Shown: positions 1 through 6,410 of the stretch, piece by piece
Position numbering within the stretch: position 1 is the stretch's first letter
Layout: the number at the start of each line of letters is the position of its first letter
NCBI GenBank assembly: GCA_021792045.1
Contig: JAJYVJ010000060.1
Span: 1-10,290, forward strand
DNA: 10,290 nt
Origin: Thermoplasmata archaeon
GTDB lineage: Archaea > Thermoplasmatota > Thermoplasmata > Thermoplasmatales > Thermoplasmataceae
Reading direction: 5' to 3'
Program-made: the position numbers and the translations under genes
The notes under the pieces: model-generated
What the model was told of the DNA's origin: nothing
What the model saw: only the letters and a program-made list of their open reading frames with translations
Database searches by the model: none

Positions 1-77
1 TTGACCTTCTCGAGAAACTTGAGATACGATCCCTCAATAATGAAGATCTTATGGACTGGAAAAAACTGCCTCTGTGA
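1..77 (+). CDS. C-terminal end of an unidentified protein (partial)
   Basis: Reading from base 3 gives an open frame of 24 codons ending in TGA at 75-77. The tail is charged and helix-like, with the residues DLLEKLEIRSLNNEDLMDW near its end, which reads like genuine protein and not a shadow frame. Frame 1 is also open for a while but gives a Cys-rich, unconvincing peptide; frame 2 is interrupted. A T7 run follows 60 bases after the stop, as expected for the end of a + strand transcript. Too little is present to assign a family; everything upstream lies outside the window. Confidence 0.5.
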   Translation, partial: DLLEKLEIRSLNNEDLMDWKKLPL

Positions 78-136
78 ATTAACTTTGAAAATTTGGAATT
101 GCCCGCTCATAACATTGTGTTTTGAACATAAATAAA

Positions 137-143
137 TTTTTTT
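137..143 (+). terminator. T-tract, possible terminator of the left-edge gene
   Basis: A run of seven T on the + strand lies 60 bases after the TGA of the left-edge gene, in the gap between that gene and the convergent transporter gene. Archaeal RNA polymerase can terminate at T-rich runs without a hairpin. No stable stem precedes it, so the call rests on position and composition only. Confidence 0.35.
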
Positions 144-200
144 GAGATTTGGGATCGATGTACACATATTATGCAAAGATCAATAATCTAAAAATTCGTT

Positions 201-224
201 AAAAAATAATAGGTAAGACCTATT
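201..224 (-). terminator. Hairpin plus T6 terminator of the MFS transporter
   Basis: A perfect 7-base inverted repeat, AATAGGT (208-214) and ACCTATT (218-224), with a 3-base loop overlaps the transporter stop codon at 220-222. On the - strand the stem is followed after one or two bases by six T (complement of 201-206), then by a second T-run a few bases later. That is the layout of an intrinsic terminator in the direction of the transporter gene. On the + strand there is no T-run after the stem, so it points one way. Confidence 0.65.
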
Positions 225-1674
225 GTTTTACTCCACCGTTTGTTACATCTGTTTTACGTTCTCTTGAAAGCAGTTCGTTCTCTCCTGAAATCTGATCCAA
301 ATCTATTCTTCTTGGCTCTGGAAGCAAGAAAACTGTAAGGATTATTCCCATTGCAGACAGAAGCGCTAGTAACAAGAATAAACCGCTTTCCCCAATCGAG
401 GAGCTGAGTATGATAACGTTTAGAAATGTTCCTATAAACGCGCCCGTCTTCCCACCTGCAGCAGATGCTCCAGAGCCAAATCCACGCAGCTTTGTTGGAA
501 AAACTTCCGGAGGGTAGATGAATGTGGTCACGTTTGGGCCAAATTCTATAAAGAAGTAACTCAATCCATAGATTATAAGGAACTGCAGAACAAATGCGCT
601 TGTTAGCAACTGGTGGAATATTCCAAGAACGGCAAACGTTATTGCCATGGCAGTGAATCCGATTATTTGGATCGGCTTTCTCCCTATTCTGTCTATAGTA
701 AACGTAGCCAGCCAGTACCCGGGAAATGCAGCGAAACCAAACACCATTGCTGAGTAGGTTGTGGTAACTATCAGATGATGCAACCCAATTACAGAGCTTG
801 GAACTAGGGCAGAGAGCATTTGACTAGACATGATCGAATTTCCGTAAAGTGCCCAATCCATTAAGAACCACGACCCCGCAGTTCCAATCAATGTGAGAAC
901 AAACTTTTTTTGTTTGAGGATCTGCCACCATTTTTCTTTTACTACCACTCCTTGAGTCTGAACTTCAGCGTTCATACCCGTATACTTCTTCCAGTTCTCT
1001 TGGGCAGCCTTTGCATCACCCTTAACCCGGAGTGAATACCTTGGAGTCTCTGGCATTTTCCTTCTGTAGTATACTACAATTAAAGCAGGTATTGCGCCGA
1101 ATGCCAGGAGTAGTTTCCATATCAATGACAAACTCATACCGGAGTATATCAAACCGAGTGAGATTAATGGCCCTGCAAGTAATCCTAGCGATTGCATAGA
1201 AAATACCATGCCTACCAATTTTCCCCTGCTCTTGGTGTTGGAATACTCTGTCATTATTACAGAGCTCGTTGCGTAATCTCCTCCAATACCTATACCAAGT
1301 ATAAATCTCCATATTATCAATGTATAGACGCCATTTACCGGAGTTAGAAATGCACTGCCAAGGGCGCCAATTACCAGTATAACTAACTCTATACCATAGA
1401 TTGCCTTCCTCCCTAATTTATCCAGAAGCCTACCGAATATCAATGCACCTATAACGGCAGATAACAAGGCCGTTGAATCGAGCAATGAAGATTCCAAGGT
1501 CGAAAGCTTGTTCCATCCAGACAAAACCAATATGCTGGTTACCACACCAATGATAAACAGATCATAGGCGTCGGTGAAGAAGCCCATCCCGGAAATCAAC
1601 CAGGTCTTATAATGGAATCCGCTGGTTTTTACTTTATCCATCTCACTTATCAAATTGCTGTCTTTTGCACTCAT
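220..1674 (-). CDS. MFS transporter, phosphate:H+ symporter (PHS/Pho84-like) family
   Basis: Twelve-helix major facilitator protein of about 484 residues, expected in the cytoplasmic membrane. Residue numbers below count from the upstream TTG at 1683 (subtract 3 for the ATG start chosen here). Two MFS motif-A loops are visible, GRLLDKLGRK (84-93) and DRIGRK (331-336). TM1 carries GFFTDAYD (34-41). The phosphate-site residues I recall from the fungal PiPT structure (Y150, Q177, W320, D324, Y328, N431) have counterparts at Y137 (after GGD), Q164, W272, D276, Y280 and N384 in FGPN, with the same internal spacings. This supports inorganic phosphate uptake; organophosphate or other anions remain possible, since archaeal members are little characterised. 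The start is ATG 1674, not TTG 1683; no strong ribosome site is seen. The gene has its own promoter and a hairpin terminator at its end. Family call is firm, substrate is inferred. Confidence 0.82.
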   Translation of the reverse strand: MSAKDSNLISEMDKVKTSGFHYKTWLISGMGFFTDAYDLFIIGVVTSILVLSGWNKLSTLESSLLDSTALLSAVIGALIFGRLLDKLGRKAIYGIELVILVIGALGSAFLTPVNGVYTLIIWRFILGIGIGGDYATSSVIMTEYSNTKSRGKLVGMVFSMQSLGLLAGPLISLGLIYSGMSLSLIWKLLLAFGAIPALIVVYYRRKMPETPRYSLRVKGDAKAAQENWKKYTGMNAEVQTQGVVVKEKWWQILKQKKFVLTLIGTAGSWFLMDWALYGNSIMSSQMLSALVPSSVIGLHHLIVTTTYSAMVFGFAAFPGYWLATFTIDRIGRKPIQIIGFTAMAITFAVLGIFHQLLTSAFVLQFLIIYGLSYFFIEFGPNVTTFIYPPEVFPTKLRGFGSGASAAGGKTGAFIGTFLNVIILSSSIGESGLFLLLALLSAMGIILTVFLLPEPRRIDLDQISGENELLSRERKTDVTNGGVKQ

Positions 1675-1704
1675 TCTTTCCAAGAAAGAGATTTTGGAGC
1701 ATAC

Positions 1705-1710
1705 TATAAA
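1705..1710 (-). promoter_or_regulatory. TATA-like box of the MFS transporter gene
   Basis: On the - strand TTTATA lies here, in the sequence AATATTTATAGTATG. Archaeal transcription usually starts about 25 bases downstream of the box centre, which would be near 1681-1683. This gives an mRNA that is leaderless from TTG 1683 or has a leader of fewer than ten bases to ATG 1674. Position and composition fit; no experiment is implied. Confidence 0.5.
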
Positions 1711-1723
1711 TATTATGTAAATA

Positions 1724-1760
1724 CTCTATATTGGTCTCTATATGTATATATACTCTATAT
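1724..1760 (-). repeat. Three ATATAGAG copies upstream of the transporter promoter
   Basis: The 8-mer ATATAGAG (- strand; CTCTATAT on +) occurs at 1724-1731, 1736-1743 and 1753-1760. The first and third copies extend to a 12-base direct repeat, 1721-1732 and 1750-1761. A 10-base palindrome GTATATATAC (1744-1753) sits between copies two and three. The cluster lies just upstream of the TATA-like box, the usual place for archaeal activator sites, so an operator role is plausible. The low complexity of the region lowers confidence in function. Confidence 0.4.
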
Positions 1761-1769
1761 TTAATATAT

Positions 1770-1886
1770 ATTACTACCATTCTTGAACGGCCGAACAGAA
1801 TGTCTTTTCATAAAAGATAACAACTACAGATTTTCTATAGCGTTACAGGCTTTTACACAAGTTTTGTGTGCCTATATGGTAGTAAT
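1770..1886. repeat. 11-base inverted repeat pair spanning the gap after the phosphodiesterase gene
   Basis: ATTACTACCAT at 1770-1780 is the exact reverse complement of ATGGTAGTAAT at 1876-1886. The right arm lies in the last codons of the phosphodiesterase gene, the left arm near the transporter promoter. Inside are two small perfect stems, TCTTTT/AAAAGA (1803-1817) and ACACAA/TTGTGT (1855-1869), each with a 3-base loop. They may fold the 3' end of the phosphodiesterase mRNA and help end or protect it. There is no strong T-run after either stem, so I do not call a terminator. Confidence 0.35.
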
Positions 1887-3158
1887 GATTAATGGAACAA
1901 TCATTTCTTCCCTGAGAAGCCCGCCGTGCATCCCAACCATGTTTTCGTGGCTCATCTTTGGATCCAGGAAAGTAAGATTTGAATCTATTATGCCAATGTT
2001 CCTTCTTGGAACCATTATCAGATCTCCGAACCTGTCGTTGATGTTTGTGTTCTCTTTCCTATCCCCGAAATAGCCCTCTTTCAACATTCCTAGAGAGTCG
2101 AAGATCTCGTAGTTTTCACCGTACCTTTCAATCAGATGATTCCTTGCCTCATCCATGCTGCCGCAACGTATCCTTAGGAGAGCAGCCCTTGCGTCTCCAA
2201 CAACAGGAGCCCTGAAGGTATTGTAAAGCTCCCTGTCTTTTGAAATGTCAAACAGGTTGCTTGTTCCAACATTGACATGGCCATGATCGGCAGATATCAA
2301 TAAGGTAGTGTTTGTTGAGATCACAGATTCCTTTAACATGTCTATATTGTAAAATATCGATTCCAGTTCAAGAGCGGTCTCCTCTGTTCTTGAACCAACC
2401 TTGTGCGACATCGTATCCACCGAAGATACGTATCCAATGTGAATTGATTTTCCCCTTGCCTCTTTCACATCCCTGGCAATAGAAGTAAACATGTGCGATG
2501 TTGAATAATACGATCGCAGAGTGGTTTCTGCGGCCGTTATTTTAGACATACCGCTCTCCTTTATCATATTAGGGAGATAGATGAAGCTCGCCGTTCCGCT
2601 GTCCGAAATCCTTTTGGCGAATGACTTCCGTCCCTTAAGTGGTTCGGGCATCCACCCTGCGCTTATCAAATCGTTCTTTCGATTTCCGATAGGCGACATT
2701 GAAAGCATGTTGCATACCGTTCCTAGTTCGCGAATGTATTGGGTATATCCAATTATCTCATGTTCCAAAGGTTGCATTCCCATGTAAACGGTGAACAAAG
2801 CTGTTGCAGTGGTGGATGGAAAAACACTTGTTATCGGGAAATAAGCAGATTCTCGGAGAAGTGATCCTAGATTCTTCATGGGATATTTTTCGGTGGCGTA
2901 CATGAAAAGGTCATGACCGAATCCGTCAAGAATCAGGACAATGACATGATCACTATCTATCGCATCGATCGGAATCTTTCCATTAAGATTGGCTCGTTCC
3001 GTTCCGTTGATCATTCCTTCAACAATTTCTGGTATATCTGCTATGCAGCCTCTGCCAAATGCCGGTTTAATGAATTTTTCGTGCTTCTTGTCGGCATATC
3101 CTTCAATGATGTTATCAAAATATGCATTATCTATGTTGTAAGTACCCATTTTATCCAT
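1872..3158 (-). CDS. Type I phosphodiesterase / nucleotide pyrophosphatase, alkaline phosphatase superfamily
   Basis: A 428-residue hydrolase of the PF01663-type family, which uses two metal ions to cleave phosphodiester or pyrophosphate bonds. Counting from a GTG at 3167 (subtract 3 for the chosen ATG), the metal and catalytic elements appear in order: D81 in LILDGFG, nucleophile T120 in FPSTTAT, D251 and H255 in DTMSH, D294-H295 in SADHGH, and H414 in GMHGG. No signal peptide or membrane helix is seen, so it should be cytosolic. ATG 3158 is chosen because a GAGGTGA ribosome site lies five bases before it; the GTG at 3167 lies upstream of that site. It follows the HAD phosphatase gene by 15 bases and is probably co-transcribed with it. 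Substrate unknown: nucleotide sugars, dinucleotides or another phosphate ester are all possible; a phosphonate or phosphoglycerate-type relative cannot be excluded. Confidence 0.85.
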   Translation of the reverse strand: MDKMGTYNIDNAYFDNIIEGYADKKHEKFIKPAFGRGCIADIPEIVEGMINGTERANLNGKIPIDAIDSDHVIVLILDGFGHDLFMYATEKYPMKNLGSLLRESAYFPITSVFPSTTATALFTVYMGMQPLEHEIIGYTQYIRELGTVCNMLSMSPIGNRKNDLISAGWMPEPLKGRKSFAKRISDSGTASFIYLPNMIKESGMSKITAAETTLRSYYSTSHMFTSIARDVKEARGKSIHIGYVSSVDTMSHKVGSRTEETALELESIFYNIDMLKESVISTNTTLLISADHGHVNVGTSNLFDISKDRELYNTFRAPVVGDARAALLRIRCGSMDEARNHLIERYGENYEIFDSLGMLKEGYFGDRKENTNINDRFGDLIMVPRRNIGIIDSNLTFLDPKMSHENMVGMHGGLLREEMIVPLIITTI

Positions 3159-3163
3159 GTAAT

Positions 3164-3170
3164 TCACCTC
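3164..3170 (-). promoter_or_regulatory. Ribosome binding site that sets the phosphodiesterase start
   Basis: GAGGTGA on the - strand matches the anti-Shine-Dalgarno core. It ends five bases before ATG 3158 and starts just after the HAD stop at 3174-3176. The upstream GTG at 3167 lies inside the site itself, so it cannot be the start served by it. Confidence 0.75.
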
Positions 3171-3173
3171 TGC

Positions 3174-3899
3174 TTAAATTAATTCTCTTACAGTTTTTAC
3201 TTCAAGAATATTTACAGTTCTCGGCACTGCTTCGTTTTTCTTATTGACCCATACCGCCTTTATTCCTGAATTAATCGCGCCCATCACGTCGTGTGTCCAT
3301 GAATCCCCGATCATTACGCTTCTTTCTCTCTTGGTGTCAAATGTGGATATTGCATGATCGAAGAGCAGAGTGTTGGGCTTCATTTCTGTTTGTGTCTTTG
3401 GAGTCAGGATCATATCGATCAGCTTATCAATCCTGAGTTTTCGTATCGTCTTCAACTGTGTTTCCCGATCGCCGTTGGTTATTATTGCTGTAGGTTTTCC
3501 TGTGTCATAACAAAATTCCAAGAGCTCGCGTGCTCCATCGCACATTTTCATTCTGCTTTCAAAAGCGCGGACATATACAGTTTCAATCTTCTCCATTTCA
3601 TTTTCTGAAGGCATGTATCCATGGAGCATAATCAATCGTCTTAGGCGTATCTTCCTGTATTCTCTTGGCGTGATCGTTCCTGAAAACACAAACGGGAGGT
3701 TGTGTCTGTCCAGGTTCCATAACTCCTCCTCAAGAACTGTTGTTTCGATTCCGCTAAGGCACTCTACTCCTTTTTTTACCTGCTCAAGGCCGTTCCTGCT
3801 TGAAAGCCTGAATTCGAAAAGAGTCTCGTCCAAATCCATTAGGACGGCATCATATTGCTGTATTCTGGTTTCTCCCTTGATGTTTTCCTTGAGATTCAA
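3174..3899 (-). CDS. HAD-superfamily hydrolase (subfamily IA phosphatase-like)
   Basis: A 241-residue cytosolic hydrolase with all four HAD motifs: motif I DLDET with nucleophile D22 and D24 as the acid/base; motif II T141 in ITNGD; motif III K174 in MKPN; motif IV GDSWTHD with D199 and D204. The helical cap between motifs I and II (about residues 30-130) fits subfamily IA (YjjG/Gph-like phosphatases acting on small phosphate esters). Substrate cannot be told. The only canonical-type start before motif I is TTG 3899: no ATG or GTG is in frame there, and none is in frame upstream near the promoter. A TATA-like box lies about 26 bases before it. The N-terminus is somewhat longer than usual before motif I. 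It is the first gene of a two-gene unit with the phosphodiesterase, divergent from the ECF transporter operon. Confidence 0.85.
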   Translation of the reverse strand: MNLKENIKGETRIQQYDAVLMDLDETLFEFRLSSRNGLEQVKKGVECLSGIETTVLEEELWNLDRHNLPFVFSGTITPREYRKIRLRRLIMLHGYMPSENEMEKIETVYVRAFESRMKMCDGARELLEFCYDTGKPTAIITNGDRETQLKTIRKLRIDKLIDMILTPKTQTEMKPNTLLFDHAISTFDTKRERSVMIGDSWTHDVMGAINSGIKAVWVNKKNEAVPRTVNILEVKTVRELI

Positions 3900-3924
3900 T
3901 TCAAGGCGAAATACCGTAATTACG

Positions 3925-3930
3925 TATAAT
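3925..3930 (-). promoter_or_regulatory. TATA-like box of the HAD-phosphodiesterase unit
   Basis: ATTATA on the - strand is centred about 28 bases upstream of TTG 3899, so transcription would begin almost at the start codon. A second AT-rich stretch with two CTATATT-like words lies farther upstream at about 3940-3953 and is an alternative. The 129-base gap carries divergent promoters for this unit and the ECF operon. Confidence 0.45.
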
Positions 3931-3995
3931 GTTAAGCAATATAGAAAATATAGTAATAAAGAGCGATATTATGTCTATATATTTTATTTCGACAA

Positions 3996-4003
3996 TTTTA
4001 AAA
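3996..4003 (+). promoter_or_regulatory. TATA-like box of the ECF transporter operon
   Basis: TTTTAAAA is centred about 29 bases before ATG 4029, which puts the predicted transcription start within a few bases of the start codon (leaderless or nearly so). A second TATA-like word, ATAAATAC at 4015-4022, would start transcription near 4045 and force use of a downstream start. I see no TPP riboswitch core in the short leader. Confidence 0.45.
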
Positions 4004-4028
4004 TGGCACCACCGCATAAATACTCAGC

Positions 4029-4835
4029 ATGAGCTTTAACGGAATAGGAGGTTATTTGAATTCACCGGCAATGATACCATGGCCAATTATCGTGGTTTAT
4101 TTTGCAGTTGTTGGTGCATTTGTTTTTATATACGGTAAGAAAGAAGGCGGTCTCTCAAAATTCAAGACTGTCGATCTTGTGTATATAGGTGTTGGGTCCG
4201 CCTTTACAGTTGTATGGGAATTTTTCATAGGACCGCTTCTGGACAAGGTTATACCGAGTGGACTCACTGCCTATATCGGCTTCGGTTTCTTTGGAAGGAT
4301 CTTGATAGTCTTCATAATAGCAGGCCTTGTAAGGAAAGTTGGAACAGGTATGCTGTCCCTTGCGATATTCAATATCCTTGGAGATATTTTCCATTACGGG
4401 TTCGGAGGAGAGCCAATATATACGATTTATGAAACATTCACATATGGTCTGTTCATTGATCTTGCCATAGCAGTAAGCAAAGGGCACTTGTTTGGTGTAG
4501 GACTCGAACATGCCAAGGCCTCGGTTAAAAGTATGCTGACACCGAAGGCGTCGCCTGCTGAGGCAAAATCTTCAGATCCGATCGATCCACCCAAATATGC
4601 CTGGTACACACATCCATTGTTTCTTGCGGGCTTTACAGGAGGAATAGTTGGCCTTCTATGGGCAACACCCGATACTTTCATCTACGCTGGCTTCTTCAGC
4701 CCTCTTCTTTACGGAGGAATAGTGAACTGGTCAAGGATACTGTTTGACTTTGTTGCTTTCATACCAGGGGACGTTGCCTTTGGCATAATAGCCGGACTTC
4801 TAGCGGCAAGGATAGCAAGAGTGCTTGGGCAATGA
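4029..4835 (+). CDS. ECF transporter S component, YkoE-like (probable thiamine/HMP)
   Basis: A 268-residue hydrophobic protein, expected to be the substrate-binding membrane subunit of an energy-coupling-factor importer. Helices are visible at about 17-35, 48-70, 82-101, 106-122, 132-150, 195-212, 218-235 and 240-266. A hydrophilic linker (about 152-195, rich in Lys, Ala, Ser, Pro) splits it into two parts. The segment from the RKVGTG turn (102-107) to residue 150 resembles the YkoE pattern of a positively charged turn, then helices ending in a GL-rich stretch. The assignment rests mainly on context: S, fused ATPase and T in the order of ykoEDC. Other vitamin S families are possible; it is longer than the roughly 200 residues of typical YkoE. 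The stop overlaps the ATPase start (ATGA). ATG 4029 is chosen; GGAGGT inside the gene at 4047-4052 leaves TTG 4056 or ATG 4071 as alternatives. Confidence 0.62.
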   Translation: MSFNGIGGYLNSPAMIPWPIIVVYFAVVGAFVFIYGKKEGGLSKFKTVDLVYIGVGSAFTVVWEFFIGPLLDKVIPSGLTAYIGFGFFGRILIVFIIAGLVRKVGTGMLSLAIFNILGDIFHYGFGGEPIYTIYETFTYGLFIDLAIAVSKGHLFGVGLEHAKASVKSMLTPKASPAEAKSSDPIDPPKYAWYTHPLFLAGFTGGIVGLLWATPDTFIYAGFFSPLLYGGIVNWSRILFDFVAFIPGDVAFGIIAGLLAARIARVLGQ

Positions 4836-6409
4836 GTGCGATTGAAATAGACAATCTTGCATTCAAATATTTAGGGTCTACTGAAAACACTATCGAGATT
4901 CCACACCTCGCAATAGAAGCTGGAGAATCTGTACTGATAACGGGGAGATCGGGATCGGGAAAATCAACTTTAATAAACTGTATAAACGGAATCATACCTC
5001 ACATAATGTCCGGAACCATGAATGGAGAGGTAAGAATTAACGGGCGTTCAACAAGAGAGATGAGAGTCTCGCAGATATCGCTTGAGGTTGGTACACTTCT
5101 TCAGGATCCTGAAAAACAGGTAATGAACTACAAGGTCGAAGAGGAAATAGCCTTTGCTCCAGAGAACTTCAACCTCCCGAAGGAGGAGATCCTTAATAGG
5201 ATCGACAGATCCATAAAAGCAGTAGGAATAGAGCACCTTAGAGGAAGAGAAACCTCAAAGCTTTCCGGAGGTGAACTCCAGAGAGTCGCCCTTGCCTCTG
5301 TCATTACGATGGATCCTGGCATAATGATCCTTGATGAACCAACATCGAATATTGATCCGGAGGGAACACGGGATATTTTCAACTTCCTTCAGAGAGAGAC
5401 AGGCTCAAAGACCTTGATAATTGTAGAACATAAGGTCGAGCGTGTGCTCCCGTTCATTGATCGTGTGATCGTAATAGATCAGGGACGGGTGGCAGTAGAT
5501 TCTCCGAAAGACGAGTTGCTGTCGAGTGTCGATAAACTTCTTGATATCGGGATCGAAATACCAGAACACTTTTTACTTGCCAACAAATTGGGACTTAAAA
5601 AACCAGATGTAGAGGAAATCAGGAAAGCCATAAAAGATGGAAAAATACAACTTTCTAAGAAAGAACGAAAGAACACAGAGAACGTTTTTTTCAGGGCTTC
5701 TGCTAAGGTAAAATACGGCTCTGAATTCAGCCTTGATGCATCTATAAATTCGGGGGAAGGCACAATACATGCAATAATTGGTAGGAATGGTGCTGGAAAA
5801 AGCACACTGCTTAAGGCCCTCATAGGTTTTCTTGAGAAGAAGTATGCTGATGTATCCTCTACGATTGTTGTGGGTGATCAGGCTGTGACCGACCCAGACA
5901 TATACATGCGCGGAAGAATCATAGGGTACCTTCCTCAGAGCTTCGATCTTATGCTGATAAACAAGAACGTGGAAAGGGAACTCACATACTCAATGCGTGT
6001 CAGAAAACAACCGGATCTGCTTGCTCTTGCCCAGGAGCTTTCTGAATCGCTCAGCCTGACGAATTACATGAAAACTGATCCACAGATGCTCAGCCAGGGA
6101 CAGAGAAGAAGAGTTGCAATGGCTTCAACAATAGCAGGAGGAGTAAAAGTCATCATGCTTGATGAACCAACTTCCGGCCAGGACTTCTACCATAAGGAAC
6201 AGTTAGGAAAGGAACTTTTAAGCCTAAAATCAAAGGGATATGTGTTCATTATCGTCACACACGATGTCCGCTTTGTTTACAAATACGCCGACAGCACGTC
6301 GCTTATAGATAATGGAAAAATAGTTCTTCAGGGAACGCCGGAGGAGGTTTTTCAGAGGTCTGAAGAATTTGGAATATCTCCTCCTTCGGAATACTTACTG
6401 AGGTGCTAA
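4832..6409 (+). CDS. ECF transporter energizing ATPase, two fused ABC domains (YkoD-like)
   Basis: A 525-residue cytoplasmic protein carrying both ATPase halves of an ECF importer on one chain. Domain 1 (about 1-235): Walker A GRSGSGKST (38-46), Q-loop Q91, signature LSGGELQ (144-150), Walker B ending in LDEP with E169, switch H200. Domain 2 (about 285-510): Walker A GRNGAGKST (317-325), Q-loop Q369, signature LSQGQRR (420-426), Walker B with E445, switch H477. All catalytic residues are present in both, so both sites should hydrolyse ATP. Many ECF systems use two separate ATPases; a fused pair is the YkoD arrangement. ATG overlaps the S-component stop by four bases (ATGA), implying translational coupling, and the T component begins two bases after its stop. 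A CbiO/EcfA pair for another vitamin is the alternative reading of specificity; the ATPase call is firm. Confidence 0.93.
   Translation: MSAIEIDNLAFKYLGSTENTIEIPHLAIEAGESVLITGRSGSGKSTLINCINGIIPHIMSGTMNGEVRINGRSTREMRVSQISLEVGTLLQDPEKQVMNYKVEEEIAFAPENFNLPKEEILNRIDRSIKAVGIEHLRGRETSKLSGGELQRVALASVITMDPGIMILDEPTSNIDPEGTRDIFNFLQRETGSKTLIIVEHKVERVLPFIDRVIVIDQGRVAVDSPKDELLSSVDKLLDIGIEIPEHFLLANKLGLKKPDVEEIRKAIKDGKIQLSKKERKNTENVFFRASAKVKYGSEFSLDASINSGEGTIHAIIGRNGAGKSTLLKALIGFLEKKYADVSSTIVVGDQAVTDPDIYMRGRIIGYLPQSFDLMLINKNVERELTYSMRVRKQPDLLALAQELSESLSLTNYMKTDPQMLSQGQRRRVAMASTIAGGVKVIMLDEPTSGQDFYHKEQLGKELLSLKSKGYVFIIVTHDVRFVYKYADSTSLIDNGKIVLQGTPEEVFQRSEEFGISPPSEYLLRC
6400..6405 (+). promoter_or_regulatory. 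Ribosome binding site of the ECF T component
   Basis: GAGGTG lies in the last codons of the ATPase gene and ends five bases before ATG 6411. It supports that start and shows that the T gene is translated within the same transcript. Confidence 0.7.
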
Positions 6410-6410
6410 A

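Noticed and set aside
1022..1312. Open - strand frame of 96 codons inside the transporter
   Set aside because: It overlaps the transporter on the same strand in another frame; the transporter frame has clear MFS motifs through this stretch.
1783..2073. Open + strand frame of 96 codons
   Set aside because: It lies mostly antisense to the phosphodiesterase C-terminus, has no ribosome site, and its residues look like a reverse-frame shadow.
3900..4028. TPP riboswitch before the ECF operon, expected if it carries thiamine
   Set aside because: I see no CTGAGA-type thi-box core in the 129-base gap, and the predicted transcript start leaves almost no leader for an aptamer.
3613..4032. Open + strand frame of 139 codons
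   Set aside because: It is antisense to the HAD gene, then runs through the divergent promoter region; the tail is Tyr/Lys-rich from AT-rich DNA and shows no domain.
4155..4995. Several - and + strand frames of 70-118 codons over the S component and ATPase start
   Set aside because: All are out of frame with or antisense to genes with clear membrane or ABC motifs, and none has its own motif or start signal.
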